From assembly GCF_018812025.1 (NCBI RefSeq), contig NC_063062.1, positions 7,317,058 to 7,381,057 of the forward strand: 64,000 nt of DNA, read 5' to 3'. Shown one piece after another: positions 13,441-25,099 of the stretch (position 1 is the stretch's first letter; each line of letters begins with the position of its first letter). The notes beneath the pieces were generated by a model. The model did no database searches and was not told the origin of the DNA. It saw only the letters and a list, made by a program, of their open reading frames with translations. The stretch comes from Megalobrama amblycephala. Taxonomy: Eukaryota; Chordata; Actinopteri; Cypriniformes; Xenocyprididae. Both the position numbers and the translations under genes were made by a program.

Positions 13441-14292
13441 CACTGTAAAAAAAAATCCCGTTGTTTCTACGGAAAAATACCAGCAGCTGTGGTTACCAGA
13501 ACAATACTGTAAAAATGACATCAAACCGTAAACATACTTGCGGAGTTACATGTGAATTTTACATTTTAAATATGTATATTTAACATTGGATTTCAGTAAT
13601 ATTAACATCATTGTTACACACTGTAAAAAAAAATCCCAGTTAAATTTACGGTAAAATAACGTATTTCATTAACTGATATAATGTTAATTTACCAACCTAA
13701 TGAAGTACTAATATCTGTTTTGTACCTTTATAATACACTGACAGTCACCAAACACAGTGGTGATAAGAGTCACATGATGAATCAAAGTTCATCACAAGCA
13801 GATTTTCCTCAAGCTGAGAAGGACAACACTAATATATAGAAGGAGCACACAGTGTCATTCACACACACACTAAACACCATCATGGTAACACACATGACAT
13901 TTTAAAAATGCAATAAACATTAATTTAACAACATTAGATGTAACATAAAACCCTAATGTACATAACTGATTAGAAAAAAATGAGAAAAACTAAGAAGAAA
14001 CAGAGTTATTTCAACGAAAATATATCAAATGTGAAGTGTCACGCAGGGAATTGTGGGAATGTCAATTTACGGTTTTTCACTGTAAATTTTACAATGAATT
14101 GTTATTTTTCACTTCCAAAAACTGTGAATTTAATGGTATTTTACCGTAAAATTACATTAAATGTACCGTTAGATCTATTACAGTTATTCACCGTATATAG
14201 TACAGAAACCTTCTTGTAAACCAATTGATGGTTTTTCACCGCAGCATTTTTACAGTCTTTTACTGTTAAAATCACGGTCATTTTTTACAGTG
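13441..14292. mobile_element. CACTGTAAAA-ended element nested in the left arm of the 13415 element
   Basis: Begins CACTGTAAAAAAAAATCCC and ends TTTTTTACAGTG. The intact right arm shows the empty site 'ggggtgtgcataagac', which confirms the insertion point. A second start-like copy at 13619 suggests a composite of two family members. Many TTTACGGTAAAA-type runs; non-coding. Confidence 0.75.
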
Positions 14293-14723
14293 TGCATAAG
14301 ACTGACATGACACCTTCATAATCATGACGTGACACGTGTCATGAATATGAAGGAGGTTTTATGAATGTTTATGACAACTGTCATTAAGTGTCATTCGCTC
14401 AATTATGTCATTTTTAATGCAAAGATGACATTGTTTGAGATGTCCGAGTTATGACAACTTGACATAAACCAATACATCATAACCTGTCAGTGTCTTTGTC
14501 ATGACAACTTGACATCATTTAGCTTTATGGGTTAACATTGCATTAAACTGTCATGTGGTTGGTTTTGACAATGGCTGTCATGAGGCCATTATAATAGTGT
14601 CATGAATATGTATCTTGAGCTCAAGTACAGTGGTACAAATTGAACTTGTCATTAAAATGTCATTAAGTGACAATACTCTGACAAATAATTTTATAACAGC
14701 GTCATGACTATTTTTCATTTCAT

Positions 14724-14749
14724 GTTTTTTTTTTTTTTTTTTTTTTTTT
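14724..14749. repeat. Poly-T tract
   Basis: About 26 consecutive T in the loop region of the 13415 element. Confidence 0.85.
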
Positions 14750-14825
14750 AAGTTTCCTCCAACAGAAGGTCAGATAATAGACAATTTCAAATTTCATAAA
14801 AAAAAGATGACACTGTTAAAATAAT

Positions 14826-15082
14826 GGTAACACTTTATTTTAGAGTCTTTTAACTAGTTGCTTATTACTATTAGCATTCATATGGCTAAAATATTGGCTA
14901 TTTATTAGTACTTATAAAGCACATATTAATGCCTTATTCTGCATGATCTTATTCTACATTCTTAATCCTACCCAATACCTAAACCTAACAATTAACTATA
15001 ATAAGCAGTAAATTAAGAGTTTATTGAGGGAAAAGTCATAGTTAATCGTTTATATATGTGTTTCCTATACTGAAATGTTACC
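14826..15082. mobile_element. Short hAT-type MITE nested in the loop of the 13415 element
   Basis: Ends GGTAACACTTTATTTT and AAATGTTACC, flanked by perfect 8-mers aaaataat (14818-14825 and 15083-15090). 257 bp, non-coding. Confidence 0.85.
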
Positions 15083-16285
15083 AAAATAATGTAATGTAAT
15101 GTTAACCCATAAAGCTAAGTAGTTTTTTAAGTTTGATAATTAATCTGTTATGTCATGTTTATGACAGGTTATGATGTTTTGCTAATGTCACGTTGTCATG
15201 ACAAAGACACTGACAGGTTATGATGTGTTGGTTTATGTCAAATTGTCGTAACAAAGACATCTCAAACAATGTCATCTTTGCATTAAAAATGACATAATTG
15301 AGCGAATGACACTTAATGACAGTTGTCATAAACATTCATAAAACCTCCTTCATATTCATGACACGTGTCATGCCAAGATTATGAAGGTGTCATGTCAGTC
15401 TTATGCACACCCCTTCAAGTAAAGTGTTACCATTACTTTTAAAAGTAATGCATTACAATATTGCGTTACTCCATAAAAAAGTAACTCATTGCGTTACTTA
15501 GTTACTTTTTATGAAAAGTAATGCGTGTCATTACTTTTGCGTTACTTTTTCTCACCTGGTCTGGGCTTGCTTATTTGATTTTTAATAACAACAAAAAAAG
15601 TTCTACTTTTGGCAAAAGTTTTTCAGCCCTTTCACACAAAAAGTGAAATGAATAAGCCTCAGGCTGAAGGAAATGCACATTTACACCTGTACAGTAGAGG
15701 GCGCAGCTCAAACAAACCTTTCAGCTGTGCTGCCATTCTGGATTAAAGAAGAATAGGATACAGGAGAAGGAAGTTCTATTATATCTAAACACTATTATAT
15801 CTAAATCTAAAGTAATTTTTGCTTATTAGTATGGTTGAATTAGATCATTGAAGGTCTACAGCAAAGACATTGGATAATAAAGTGAGATTAAATACATAAA
15901 GTATATTTGTGTAATTTAATATAGTTAATTACTACAGGTTTGCATAAAATTCTAAGATTGCCTTTCACTATTTTTATTCATTTTAAGGAATACTGAATGT
16001 TATCCTCCAAGTGAGATGAGTAAATGCATGTTCACATTAACCATCATGTCCACACAGAGCACACAACACCTCTGCACTTTATTTCTCTCAACATCGGGAC
16101 AGGAGAGGTGTCAGTCAATAAATGTGAAAAAGTAACTTGCGTTACTTATTTGAAAAAAGTAACTTAGATATTTTGTTGTAAACTGAAAAAAGTAATGTGC
16201 GTTACTTTACTAGTTACTTGAAAAAGTAATCTGATTACGTAACTCAAGTTACTTGTAACACATTACCACCAACACAGGCTGTTAC

Positions 16286-17749
16286 TATCCTCTTCACCCT
16301 CAATATCTCCCTTGCACATAGAAATGTTATTGACATTTCAAGGTATTGATATTTTTTAACCTTTTTTACTTTTATAAACATATTCGTGTGTTTTATTAGT
16401 TTTGTGGTTTAAGAATAAATCACCAGATTGCCACTCCATCCTCCGCTATCATAGTCAGTATTCCAGACTGAAGCAAAGGCTCTATGATCAATAATTTATG
16501 AAATTAATAACTCACCAGGCAGTAGACTCTTGCAAAGTACTGCTCAGTTGTGCTGTTTCTTAAGATATGCAATCAGATCTTGTGATGTTTTCATGTTGCA
16601 TTCATCATTTCCTGGCAGTTCTCTAAAATCATCACTTTTGTTGTATTGTCATAAATCTGCTTTTAATCTTTCTTTTTTTCATTCAGTCATTGAATTTATC
16701 CATTTGACTTTTATGCTATACTGTTTAATGAAATAAAAAGAGAAAGTCTTTACAGAAGGGAATCCAGCATAGCATTGCATGAATACTTGATAAGCAATTT
16801 TTAAATGTTCTTTAGAAGACATACAGTCATGCTGTTGGCATATGCAAAAAGCTAATTTATGTGCAAAAGCATTAATTAGTTTTAAACAGATCTAGGAAAA
16901 CTTTATTATAAACTTTTATACATTTACTAACCTGCAAATGGTCTTGGGAGGAGGCTTTGAAAGGTCAAAATCATGTAAATAAAAATGACTAAACTGTACA
17001 TTTATTATTTTATCATCATTTGGATTTGCTGTGTCTAATTGTATGTTTTCCTGTCATGCTGAAAGTGTGACAGAGCTCTCACGGAGGTAAAAAAAAAAAT
17101 GCTATTTATTTCTCATGCAGTTAATAATATGGAACAGAGCATTACATAATGGCTTTTTATGTGACTGTAATTACAGTTGTCGCCATCTCCAGTGATAGAG
17201 CTTTTCGACAGCTAATGAAAAAAGCCTTTGTCTAAAACATTTGTAAAACCCAGCAGCAGTGCAGTCTTGAAATGTCAACCACCCCGCTGGTATAATCTCT
17301 TGCATAAAACAGCATGTAATAAAATAAAACTGCTTTCCACTAAGAACTCAGAGCATTTGCAAATTTCAAGCATACAACAGGATATGTCAAAGATATCATA
17401 ATATCAAATGCTGTGCAAAATGTTTCTGCAGTAACGTTCAAAGCATAAAGACCAACACAGACATACCACTGGAAAGGTTTGCCTTCACAGCTTTTTGTCT
17501 TCTCTGTAAATGCACAAGATAGTCAAACTCATCCCTCTCCACAAACAAGACAGGTTTAACAAGACTTGAGACAAGAGAGACAGACATACAGACAGACGGG
17601 CAGTAAGTAGGCTTTTGCAAGAGATGGCTTCTTAAAAGAGCTGTTGGAATAAAGATTGCTGTGGGAGTTGGAGATGGAAGAGTATGTGATCTGAAGTAAC
17701 TGCAAGACAGAAAAAATATTAAATTACAATTACATTACAAAATGGTATT
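16286..17749. other. No gene seen; possible conserved non-coding stretch
   Basis: Intergenic DNA. About 17095-17260 (with CATGCAGTTAATAATATGG and GACTGTAATTACAGTTGTCG) looks constrained, with homeodomain-type TAAT cores in both orientations. This is a weak inference. Confidence 0.4.
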
Positions 17750-17980
17750 AATGGCATGGCAAGTGTTGTGGTTACTATGGTAAAACCATGGCAAGTGTTG
17801 TGGTACTGTGCTTTAACTACAAATACCACAGTAAAACTACAGTAACTGTGATAATACCATGGTACGTGTTGTGTTACTGTGCTTTACAAATAGTACACAG
17901 TGAAACCACAGTTTCTGCAGCATGGTAAATGTTGTACAGATACCACAGTGTTAAAAGCATGGTGTTGTGTTACTCTTATT
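17750..17980. repeat. Degenerate minisatellite (about 65-bp units), left part
   Basis: Repeated units with ACCATGGCAAGTGTTGTGG, TACTGTGCTTTAACTAC, AAATACCACAGTAAAACTAC and AGTAACTGTGATAAT. It continues across Tc1 copy A at 19617-19740. Confidence 0.8.
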
Positions 17981-17982
17981 TA

Positions 17983-19616
17983 CAGTGGGTACGGAAAGTA
18001 TTCAGACCCCCTTAAATTTTTCACTCTTTGTTATATTGCAGCCATTTGCTAAAATCATTTAAGTTAATTTTTTTCCTCATTAATGTACACACAGCACCCC
18101 ATATTGACAGAAAAACACAGAATTGTTGACATTTTTGCAGACTTATTAAAAAAGAAAAACTGAAATATCACATGGTCCTAAGTATTCAGACCCTTTGCTC
18201 AGTATTTAGTAGAAGCACCCTTTTGATCTAATACAGCCATGAGTCTTTTTGGGAAAGATGCAACAAGTTTTTCACACCTGGATTTGAGGATCCTCTGCCA
18301 TTCCTCCTTGCAGATCCTCTCCAGTTCTGTCAGGTTGGATGGTAAACGTTGGTGGACAGCCATTTTTAGGTCTCTCCAGAGATGCTCAATTGGGTTTAAG
18401 TCAGGGCTCTGGCTGGGCCATTCAAGAACAGTCACAGAGTTGTTTTGAAGCCACTCCTTCATTATTTTAGCTGTGTGCTTAGGGTCATTGTCTTGTTGGA
18501 AGGTAAACCTTCAGCCCAGTCTGAGGTCCTGAGCACTCTGGAGAAGGTTTTCATCCAGGATATCCCTGTACTTGGCCACATTCATATTTCCCTTGATTGC
18601 AACCAGTCGTCCTGTCCCTGCAGCTGAAAAACACCCCCACAGCATGATGCTGCCACCACCATGCTTCACTCTTGGGACTGTATTGGACAGGTGATGAGCA
18701 GTGCCTGGTTTTCTCCACACATACTGCTTAGAATTAAGGCCAAAAAGTTCTATCTTGGTCTCATCAGACCAGAGAATCTTATTTCTCGCCATCTTGGAGT
18801 CCTTCAGGTGTTTTTTAGCAAACTCCATGCGGGCTTTCATGTGTCTTGCACTGAGGAAAGGCTTCCGTCGGGCCACTCTGCCATAAAGCCCCGACTTGTG
18901 GAGGGCTGCAGTGATGGTTGACTTTCTACAACTTTCTCCCATCTCCCGACTGCATCTCTGGAGCTCAGCCACAGTGATCTTTGGGTTCTTCTTTACCTCT
19001 CTCACCAAGGCTCTTCTCCCCCGATAGCTCAGTTTGGCCGGACGGCCAGCTCTAGGAAGGGTTCTGGTCGTCCCAAACGTCTTCCATTTAAGGATTATGG
19101 AGGCCACTGTGCTCTTAGGAACCTTAAGTGCAGCAGAAATTTTTTTGTAACCATGGCCAGATCTGTGGCTTGCCACAATTCTGTCTCTGAGCTCTTCAGG
19201 CAGTTCCTTTGACCTCATGATTCTCATTTGCTCTGACATGCACTGTGAGCTGTAAGGTCTTATATAGACAGATGTGTGGCTTTCCTAATCAAGTCCAATC
19301 AGTATAATCAAACACAGCTGGACTCAAATGAAGGTGTAGAACCATCTCAAGGATGATCAGAAGAAATGGACAGCACCTGAGTTAAATATATGAGTGTCAC
19401 AGCAAAGGGTCTGAATACTTAGGACCATGTGATATTTCAGTTTTTCTTTTTTAATAAATCTGCAAAAATGTCAACAATTCTGTGTTTTTCTGTCAATATG
19501 GGGTGCTGTGTGTACTTAAATGATGAAGAAATTAACTTGAATGATTTTAGCAAATGGCTGCAATATAACAAAGAGTGAAAAATTGAAGGGGGTCTGAATA
19601 CTTTCCGTACCCACTG
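17983..19616 (-). mobile_element. Tc1-like DNA transposon copy A, 1634 bp, TA target duplication
   Basis: The ends CAGTGGGTACGGAAAGTATT and its reverse complement form long inverted repeats (about 200 bp), flanked by TA on both sides (17981-17982, 19617-19618). A second internal direct-repeat motif (CCTAAGTATTCAGACCC) lies inside each end, giving the IR/DR layout of fish Tc1 elements. It encodes one transposase on the minus strand and sits inside a minisatellite. Confidence 0.95.
18199..19239 (-). pseudogene. Tc1-like DD34E transposase, one internal stop
   Basis: The frame is open from the ATG at 19239 to the stop at 18199 except for one TGA. It spans 347 codon positions, the family's full length. 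Domains in order: the paired-like helix-turn-helix region ([20 protein letters not shown], then [10 protein letters not shown]), the linker with [13 protein letters not shown], and the catalytic core with [10 protein letters not shown] (D), [10 protein letters not shown] (D) and [15 protein letters not shown] (E, 34 residues on). The TGA is codon 243, between AQDLRLG and RFTFQQD. Copy B has CGA (Arg) there, so it is a CpG-type C-to-T change. The copy is inactive but otherwise nearly intact. Confidence 0.95.
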
Positions 19617-19740
19617 TAACTACAAATACCACAGTAAAACTACAGTTACTATGGTAAAATATATGTAAAGTGCTGAGGTCACTGGGCTTTAGGATCAAGC
19701 TACAGTTACTGTGGTAAAATCACATTCGTTCAGTGGTATT
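19617..19740. repeat. Minisatellite, right part after the Tc1 insertion
   Basis: TAACTACAAATACCACAGTA and CTACAGTTACTATGGTAAAA continue the unit interrupted at 17982. Confidence 0.8.
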
Positions 19741-21551
19741 ATTACTTACGCATGAATTGCAGACAAATAGAATGATAACTTTAAAATTTTAAATTAAATA
19801 AAGATTAAATTTTGTGACTATGTCATGAACTGCCGTGAGACTGGGTTGGGATACAACAAGGAAATAGTTGTTGTTGTTTTTTTATCTCAAAATCTATGAT
19901 GAAAATATATGAGTACAAAACTGAAATCTGCCAGTTCTGATTACTTGAACTTTAAATGTATTAAAAAATTTGATGTAACTGATTACCTGAAATTTGAGTT
20001 TTGCCAACTTATTTGGGTTTACAGTGCTCCTGACCTCTCAAATCAGGGTAATTTTACAGTGTACAACAAAAAAAAAACAGCTGTTTAGGAAAGTTCTATG
20101 GTGGTTTTTGGTTGCTTTATGGCTTTTATAATCGAAATGGTCTTTTACCCCATGAGGCTTTTAGCCCATTTTGAGAATACAAGCCATTTACTCAATTAAT
20201 ATCTGCTGCCAGTGTACTATTTTCCAGTATTGTATGCAGAACAATGCTAACGTTCTTTCTAAGGTAGGCATTGTGTGAATATTGCCACAATCTAACATCA
20301 CAGATCATTAATCCTTCTGAACACTTTGTCTACTATAAATATACAGGCATGCACAGTTTGATAAAGTAGCTTGCTTGGTTCTCTGTGTTCTGGCCCTTGT
20401 CTCTCTATCGGTTTCTCTATGGTTCCACCTTGACAAAGTCCAGATGGCATCACAGAACAAACAGCTGCTGTGCTGGCTGGCTGGGTAGAGAGAGAAAAGG
20501 AGAGAGTGGAGACAGACAGGGCAACATTTCACGCATATGATGAGCGTTGATATGCAAACCCCATTGACCTTGTATGATATATGCACAGTGTGTAACTCAA
20601 AGCCAATACTAATGCTTCCATTAATCCCATACTCTATCTATATAACTGCAACTCTCTCATTAAAAGTTATAAATTCACAGAGTTTGCTGTATTTTTCTTG
20701 TCAGCTTGTGGTTTGGGTCGAAATTGGAAATTGGTATTTTGTCCCTGTCTCCATAAGAAGCTATAATTTTCTGCCAAGCCCCTCCATTCAGTGCAAAATT
20801 AAATGTCTCCAGTGGGATGTTTGACTGCAACAGATGTTTGTCCCCCACCGCTGTATACGGTTTTCCATACCTCATAAACACTCGGAAAACAAAAAGGTTG
20901 GGGAATTTTAAAAGGGAAAATACATGCTGGGTCTTGGCATGGCATATATATATATAGACAATTTGAGCACCATATTAAGAAGATATAACGTGAAACATAT
21001 AAAAGACAAAATGTGGGAAGCGTTAGCTTGATTACTTAACACTCACTCTCAGTTTTATGCCAGATGGGCTACTTTTGATCACATGGAAAAACATTTATGT
21101 GACTACCTAATGTCAAATAGCCTTTCCCACACTAATATAAAACATTTTAGCTTGGTAAGTGGCATGCAAAAGAGATTTGAGAATTACAGCTAAGAAGACG
21201 ATTTTAATCAAATAACTACATACATTTTGTTATATAAGTTATCATGGTTACAGAAGATTTGAAATATTGCACATAATTATGGTACTTATGGTATTTTGTC
21301 CATTTTAATCACTAGGGTGAGTAAACGATTACAGAATTTTAAAGTTGCATTTATGTTTAATTGTATTGATCCTATGTTGCTGTTCAGTTAAGAAAAGATG
21401 CATTTCTGCAGAGATTTTATTCATTGCAGTAAATTAAATTTTAGATTGAATAAAAGCTGTCATTGTTTCTGCTATACGTGTTTTTAAGTTTTGGAATTTC
21501 TTTGTTTAAATGAGCTGGTAATTGTCGACCAGATCTGGCAACCCTGCTCAC
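19741..21551. other. No gene seen
   Basis: AT-rich intergenic DNA. ORFs at 20308-20586 and 20537-20824 overlap on opposite strands without motif or splice support. Confidence 0.55.
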
Positions 21552-21764
21552 TCTACTCATTGGCAAGTGGACGAGGAGAACCATTTCCACCTGGTTCCCC
21601 TGCATGAAGCTGTGCACTTTCTTTGGATTTTCTTCTAGGACAAAACGGGTCAGATTCACGATGCTCAGTAAAACACATGAGGTGATACATTCCAGTGAGA
21701 TGAGCTCTGTTTGCTCGTATGAAATCAAACTGTCCTGTGCAGTGACACTGTCATCAAACACCTT
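21552..21764 (-). CDS. Unidentified exon-like block, 71 codons
   Basis: Revcomp of this block is open for 71 codons. It is preceded by a pyrimidine tract and TTTTCAG and followed by GTGAGC, with length exactly divisible by three (phase 0-0). It starts KVFDDSVTAQDSLISYEQTE, continues LISLECITSCVLLSIVNLTR, and ends near VEMVLLVHLPMSR. The composition is protein-like (mixed helix-type residues, balanced charge), unlike the repeat-derived ORFs around it. I do not recognise the family, and no neighbouring exon was found within several kb on either side. It could be a lone exon of a gene with very large introns, a captured exon, or chance. Confidence 0.35.
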
Positions 21765-22214
21765 CTGAAAAGGTCTGGGGAAAATCTGAATCTGAGCAAC
21801 TTTAACAAGTGTTCAACGTAAACCAGAAACCATCTCCATTGTAGTCTGCTGGGCCAAAAATAGAGGTCTTCCCAGATTCTGGAATACGGTGTAGTCATAA
21901 CTCCCAGTAAGTCACTGGAATGTGTGTATAATGTGTGAGGGGGTGACATATGTGTTACACAGACTTATGTTGCAAATAAAACAGAGAAAAATCAGTAAAA
22001 CTTTACAACTAACATATTGAGCTCTACTTCTGACATACAGCACTGAGAAAATGGGTTCTAATATGACTTATTACTTATAATAAACTGTATTAATGAATGA
22101 AATGTTCAAGGTGTCTGAATAAAGTTTGGTTTGACTGTATATATATATGTTCAAAACTTTTAGATCGGTAATAGAATACATATAATAGAAAAGAATTATC
22201 TTCTGCTCATGTGC

Positions 22215-22720
22215 ATTTAAACACAGTAAAAACAGTAATATTTTTACAATTTAAAAGTTTTATATTTGAATATATTTTAAAATGCAATTTATTCCTGTGA
22301 TGGCAAAGCTGAATGTTCAGCAGCCATTACTCCAGTCCTCAGTGTTACATGATCCTTCAGACATTCTAAAATGCTGATTTGCTGCTCAAGAAACATTTCT
22401 TATTATTAACAATGGGTTTTTTTGTTTTTTTTTTGTTTTTTTTTCAGGATTCTTTGATGAATAGAAAGTTGAAAAGAAAGTTTACTGACCCCAAAGAAAG
22501 TTTACTGACCCACAAATAAATATAAACCACAATAATAAATGTTTCTTGAGCACCAAATCAGCATATTATAATGATTCTTGAAGCATCATGTGGCACTGAA
22601 GACTGAAAATTCAGCTTTGCCATCACAAGAATAAATTACATTTTAAAATATATTAAAATAGAAAACAATTGTTTTAAAGAGATTATTCACAATATTACTG
22701 ATTTTACTGTATTGTTCCTC
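22215..22720. repeat. Palindromic CAAAAGTTTGG-family core, about 500 bp
   Basis: CACAGTAAAAACAGTAATAT and TTATTCCTGTGATGGCAAAG on the left recur inverted on the right (CTTTGCCATCACAAGAATAA, ATTACTGATTTTACTGTA). The outer ends are worn. Confidence 0.7.
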
Positions 22721-23220
22721 AAATAAATTGATTTAAAATGAATAGAGGGAGATTTCCTCTTCTCTGTTGATCTCTGATGGGCTCTCTGATGGTCCTAAAG
22801 GGTACAGATCTCTGCTGGCAATGTAATAGTTTGTTTAATGAAGATAAATGTGCTGCTATCAGGAGCCTGCTGAGTCTGGGGAGTGTAAGCAGGCTGGTGG
22901 GACAGAGGTGTACAAGTTCAACCCCAGGATACAAGAAATGCAGTGAGGTGTGGAGAAAAAGAGGGGGCTTTCACTTCACTCATGTTTCACCCGCTGCGGC
23001 TGAGTTCACATGATGCAAATTAGATTTAGATTGGCGTCATGCTGTAAATATCAAATAAAGATGGATTTCACTTAAAGTTAGTCTTGATGTATTTCTAATT
23101 TACTACAAAAAGACACTCTCTTTGTGCAACTGATGAGTGCAAAATAAATGATGCCACTAAGTGGATGAAAGCTCCGCTGGATTATTAGGTTAAAGAAAGA
23201 AGAATCACTACTCCCTTGAC

Positions 23221-23989
23221 CAGGGCCGGCCCAAGCTTTTATGGGGCAGAATTTTATTTGGGGGCCCCTCGGTTAAAATAACTTAAGATAAACAGTATAT
23301 AAAAAATAAATGTAAATGTACAAAATGTACAAAATAAATTAAATACTTAAATAATGACATAAATTAACAGTTCAGATGGACCTGTAGGAAGATAACAATA
23401 ATAAATGTATTAACATTAAAGGAATAGTTCACCCAAAAATAAAAATTCTCTCATCATTTACTCGCTCTCAAGTTGTTTTAAACCTAAATGAATTTATTTC
23501 TTCTGCTGAACACAAAATAAGATATTTTGAAGAATGTGGGTTGCTGGTCACCAACTCTTTGGTTTGGTTACCCACATTCTTCAAAATATCTTATTTTGTG
23601 TTCAGCAGAAGATACAGGTATGGAATAACATGAGAGTGCGTAAATAATTACAGAATTTTCATTTTTGGGTGAACTATCCCTTCAAGGACAAGGGCAACAT
23701 GTTTACTATTAGGCGGCTGTTACTTTAAGACCTGCACACATCTAAAATACAGACACGCATCCGATTTTCTCTCAACTGATTACCTTCACTTTAGACATAA
23801 CCAACTGTGTTTATGTAAACCTTGTGTGTATTTGACAGTATTAGTGCAATCAAGGCTTTTAGTGTGCGCGCACGCGCTTCAGGTGTACGCGCTCAGAAAA
23901 AGCGCATGTTTTATTTGCTCTTGAGGGCCCCATGGTGGCGGCGGGGCCCTAAGCAGCTGCTTAGTTTGCTTATAGGGGGGCCGGCTCTG
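23221..23989. mobile_element. Non-autonomous hAT element, 769 bp
   Basis: Ends CAGGGCCGGCCC and GGGGGGCCGGCTCTG. Flanks cccttgac (23213-23220) and cacttgac (23990-23997) match 7 of 8, as in a hAT target duplication. It contains a younger TTAA element at 23420-23681. No transposase is seen. Confidence 0.85.
23420..23681. mobile_element. TTAA-type foldback MITE inside the hAT element
   Basis: Left TTAA at 23416-23419, start AGGAATAGTTCACCCAAAAA, end TTTTTGGGTGAACTATCCCT-like. The right flank TTCA is probably a mutated TTAA. The centre is a near-perfect palindrome: ACCCACATTCTTCAAAATA and its inverted copy. Confidence 0.8.
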
Positions 23990-24378
23990 CACTTGACTGA
24001 TAGAGATGTCAAAAAAGATACAAAACATTTTCTGTAACCTTATTTAGAAGAGAGAAACAACTTTTCTCTGTTATTACACTGGTTGAATTGCTTTTTAGAT
24101 TAATTTTCTAAACATTTTTTAGGGCTTGTCACACTGTGCTTAACCCCGGGTTATCGTCGTTCTAAACACCGCTTTTAACCCCGGGAAAAGGAGCGTTTCA
24201 CACTTGTAATTATGCGGTGTTACCACCGCTTTTTACCCGGGGTTATGAAACCCTGTCTGATGTGTCTTTTGCGGTGTTAACTCCGCATTGCGGTGCCAAA
24301 CTTGTACAGTGTGAAACGATGCGGTGTTGGAATGTTACAAATAGAGATGCTTAGCAACCGACAACCAATCGCCTGCCT

Positions 24379-24710
24379 TATAGACCTTATTTACCAGAGA
24401 AACAAGCGCGCCGCCATCTTTATACAATTGTCTTTGAACTTCCGTTTTGCGGTAGCTCTGTACATTTCTATGGCATCGCTGTCAAAGAATAATTATTTGT
24501 TTAAGTGGATTTACTTGTTGTAGAGTTAATGAAAGTTATCATGAGCATTGTTATGTTTAAAGCAGATGTCTTAACAAATGTCAGTAGTTCGGGAAGACTT
24601 TAAAACGAGCAGTTCATTCATAAATGTAATATCGCTGTGGAAATACAAACTGGAAGTCAAAAGACAACGAGCGCAACGCTGAAAAGGGGCGGGGCTACAT
24701 AAGGTCTATA
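24379..24710. mobile_element. TATAGACCTTAT element copy 1, 332 bp
   Basis: Ends TATAGACCTTAT and ATAAGGTCTATA. Interior includes AAACAAGCGCGCCGCCATCT and GAAAAGGGGCGGGGCTACAT. GC-rich ends, AT-rich centre, no ORF of note. Confidence 0.8.
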
Positions 24711-24769
24711 TTCACGCGCTTTGGGAAGTCACGGAAACACCGCGCGATGTTTAAACAGTCGTTTCAGCC

Positions 24770-25099
24770 TATAGACCTTATTTTCCAGAGAAACAAGCGC
24801 GCCGCCATCTTTATAAAATTGTCTTTGAACTTCCGCTTTGCGGTAGCTCTGTACATTTCTATGGCATCATTGTCAAAGAATAATTAGTTGGTTAAGTGGA
24901 TTTACTTGTTGTAGAGTTAATGAAAGTTATCATGAGCATTGTTATATTTAAAGCAGATGTCTTAACAAATGTCAGTAGACCCGGAGGATTTTAAAACGAG
25001 CAGTTCATTCATAAATGTAAGATCGCTGTGGAAATACAAACCGGAAGTCAAAAGACAACGAGCGCAACGCTGAAAAGGGGCGGGGCTACATAAGGTCAA
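24770..25099. mobile_element. TATAGACCTTAT element copy 2, 330 bp
   Basis: Nearly identical to copy 1 and in the same orientation, 59 bp downstream of it. The right end is slightly altered (ATAAGGTCAAT). Confidence 0.8.

Larger units (their letters stand above)
13415..15431. mobile_element. Foldback hAT-type element nested in the 13393 element
   Basis: Ends GGTAACACTTTACTTGAAGG and its inverted copy. Flanks are identical 8-mers attacttt (13407-13414 and 15432-15439). The arms are long inverted repeats full of TGACAT/GTCATGA-like motifs (14293-14700 against 15100-15431). Two further elements sit inside it. No coding content. Confidence 0.87.
13393..16277. mobile_element. hAT-type element with 8-bp TSD, host of nested insertions
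   Basis: Ends CAGTGTTG and CAACACAG are inverted copies with one mismatch. The flanks are identical 8-mers gctgttac (13385-13392 and 16278-16285). The interior near both ends is rich in runs of the type 'aaaaagtaacttgcgttac'. No transposase is seen, so it is non-autonomous. Without the insertion at 13415-15431 the element would be about 860 bp. Confidence 0.85.

Noticed and set aside
18239..18921. Plus-strand ORFs inside Tc1 copy A (and the equivalents at 45154-45921)
   Set aside because: Antisense shadows of the transposase; they recur in both copies only because the elements are related.
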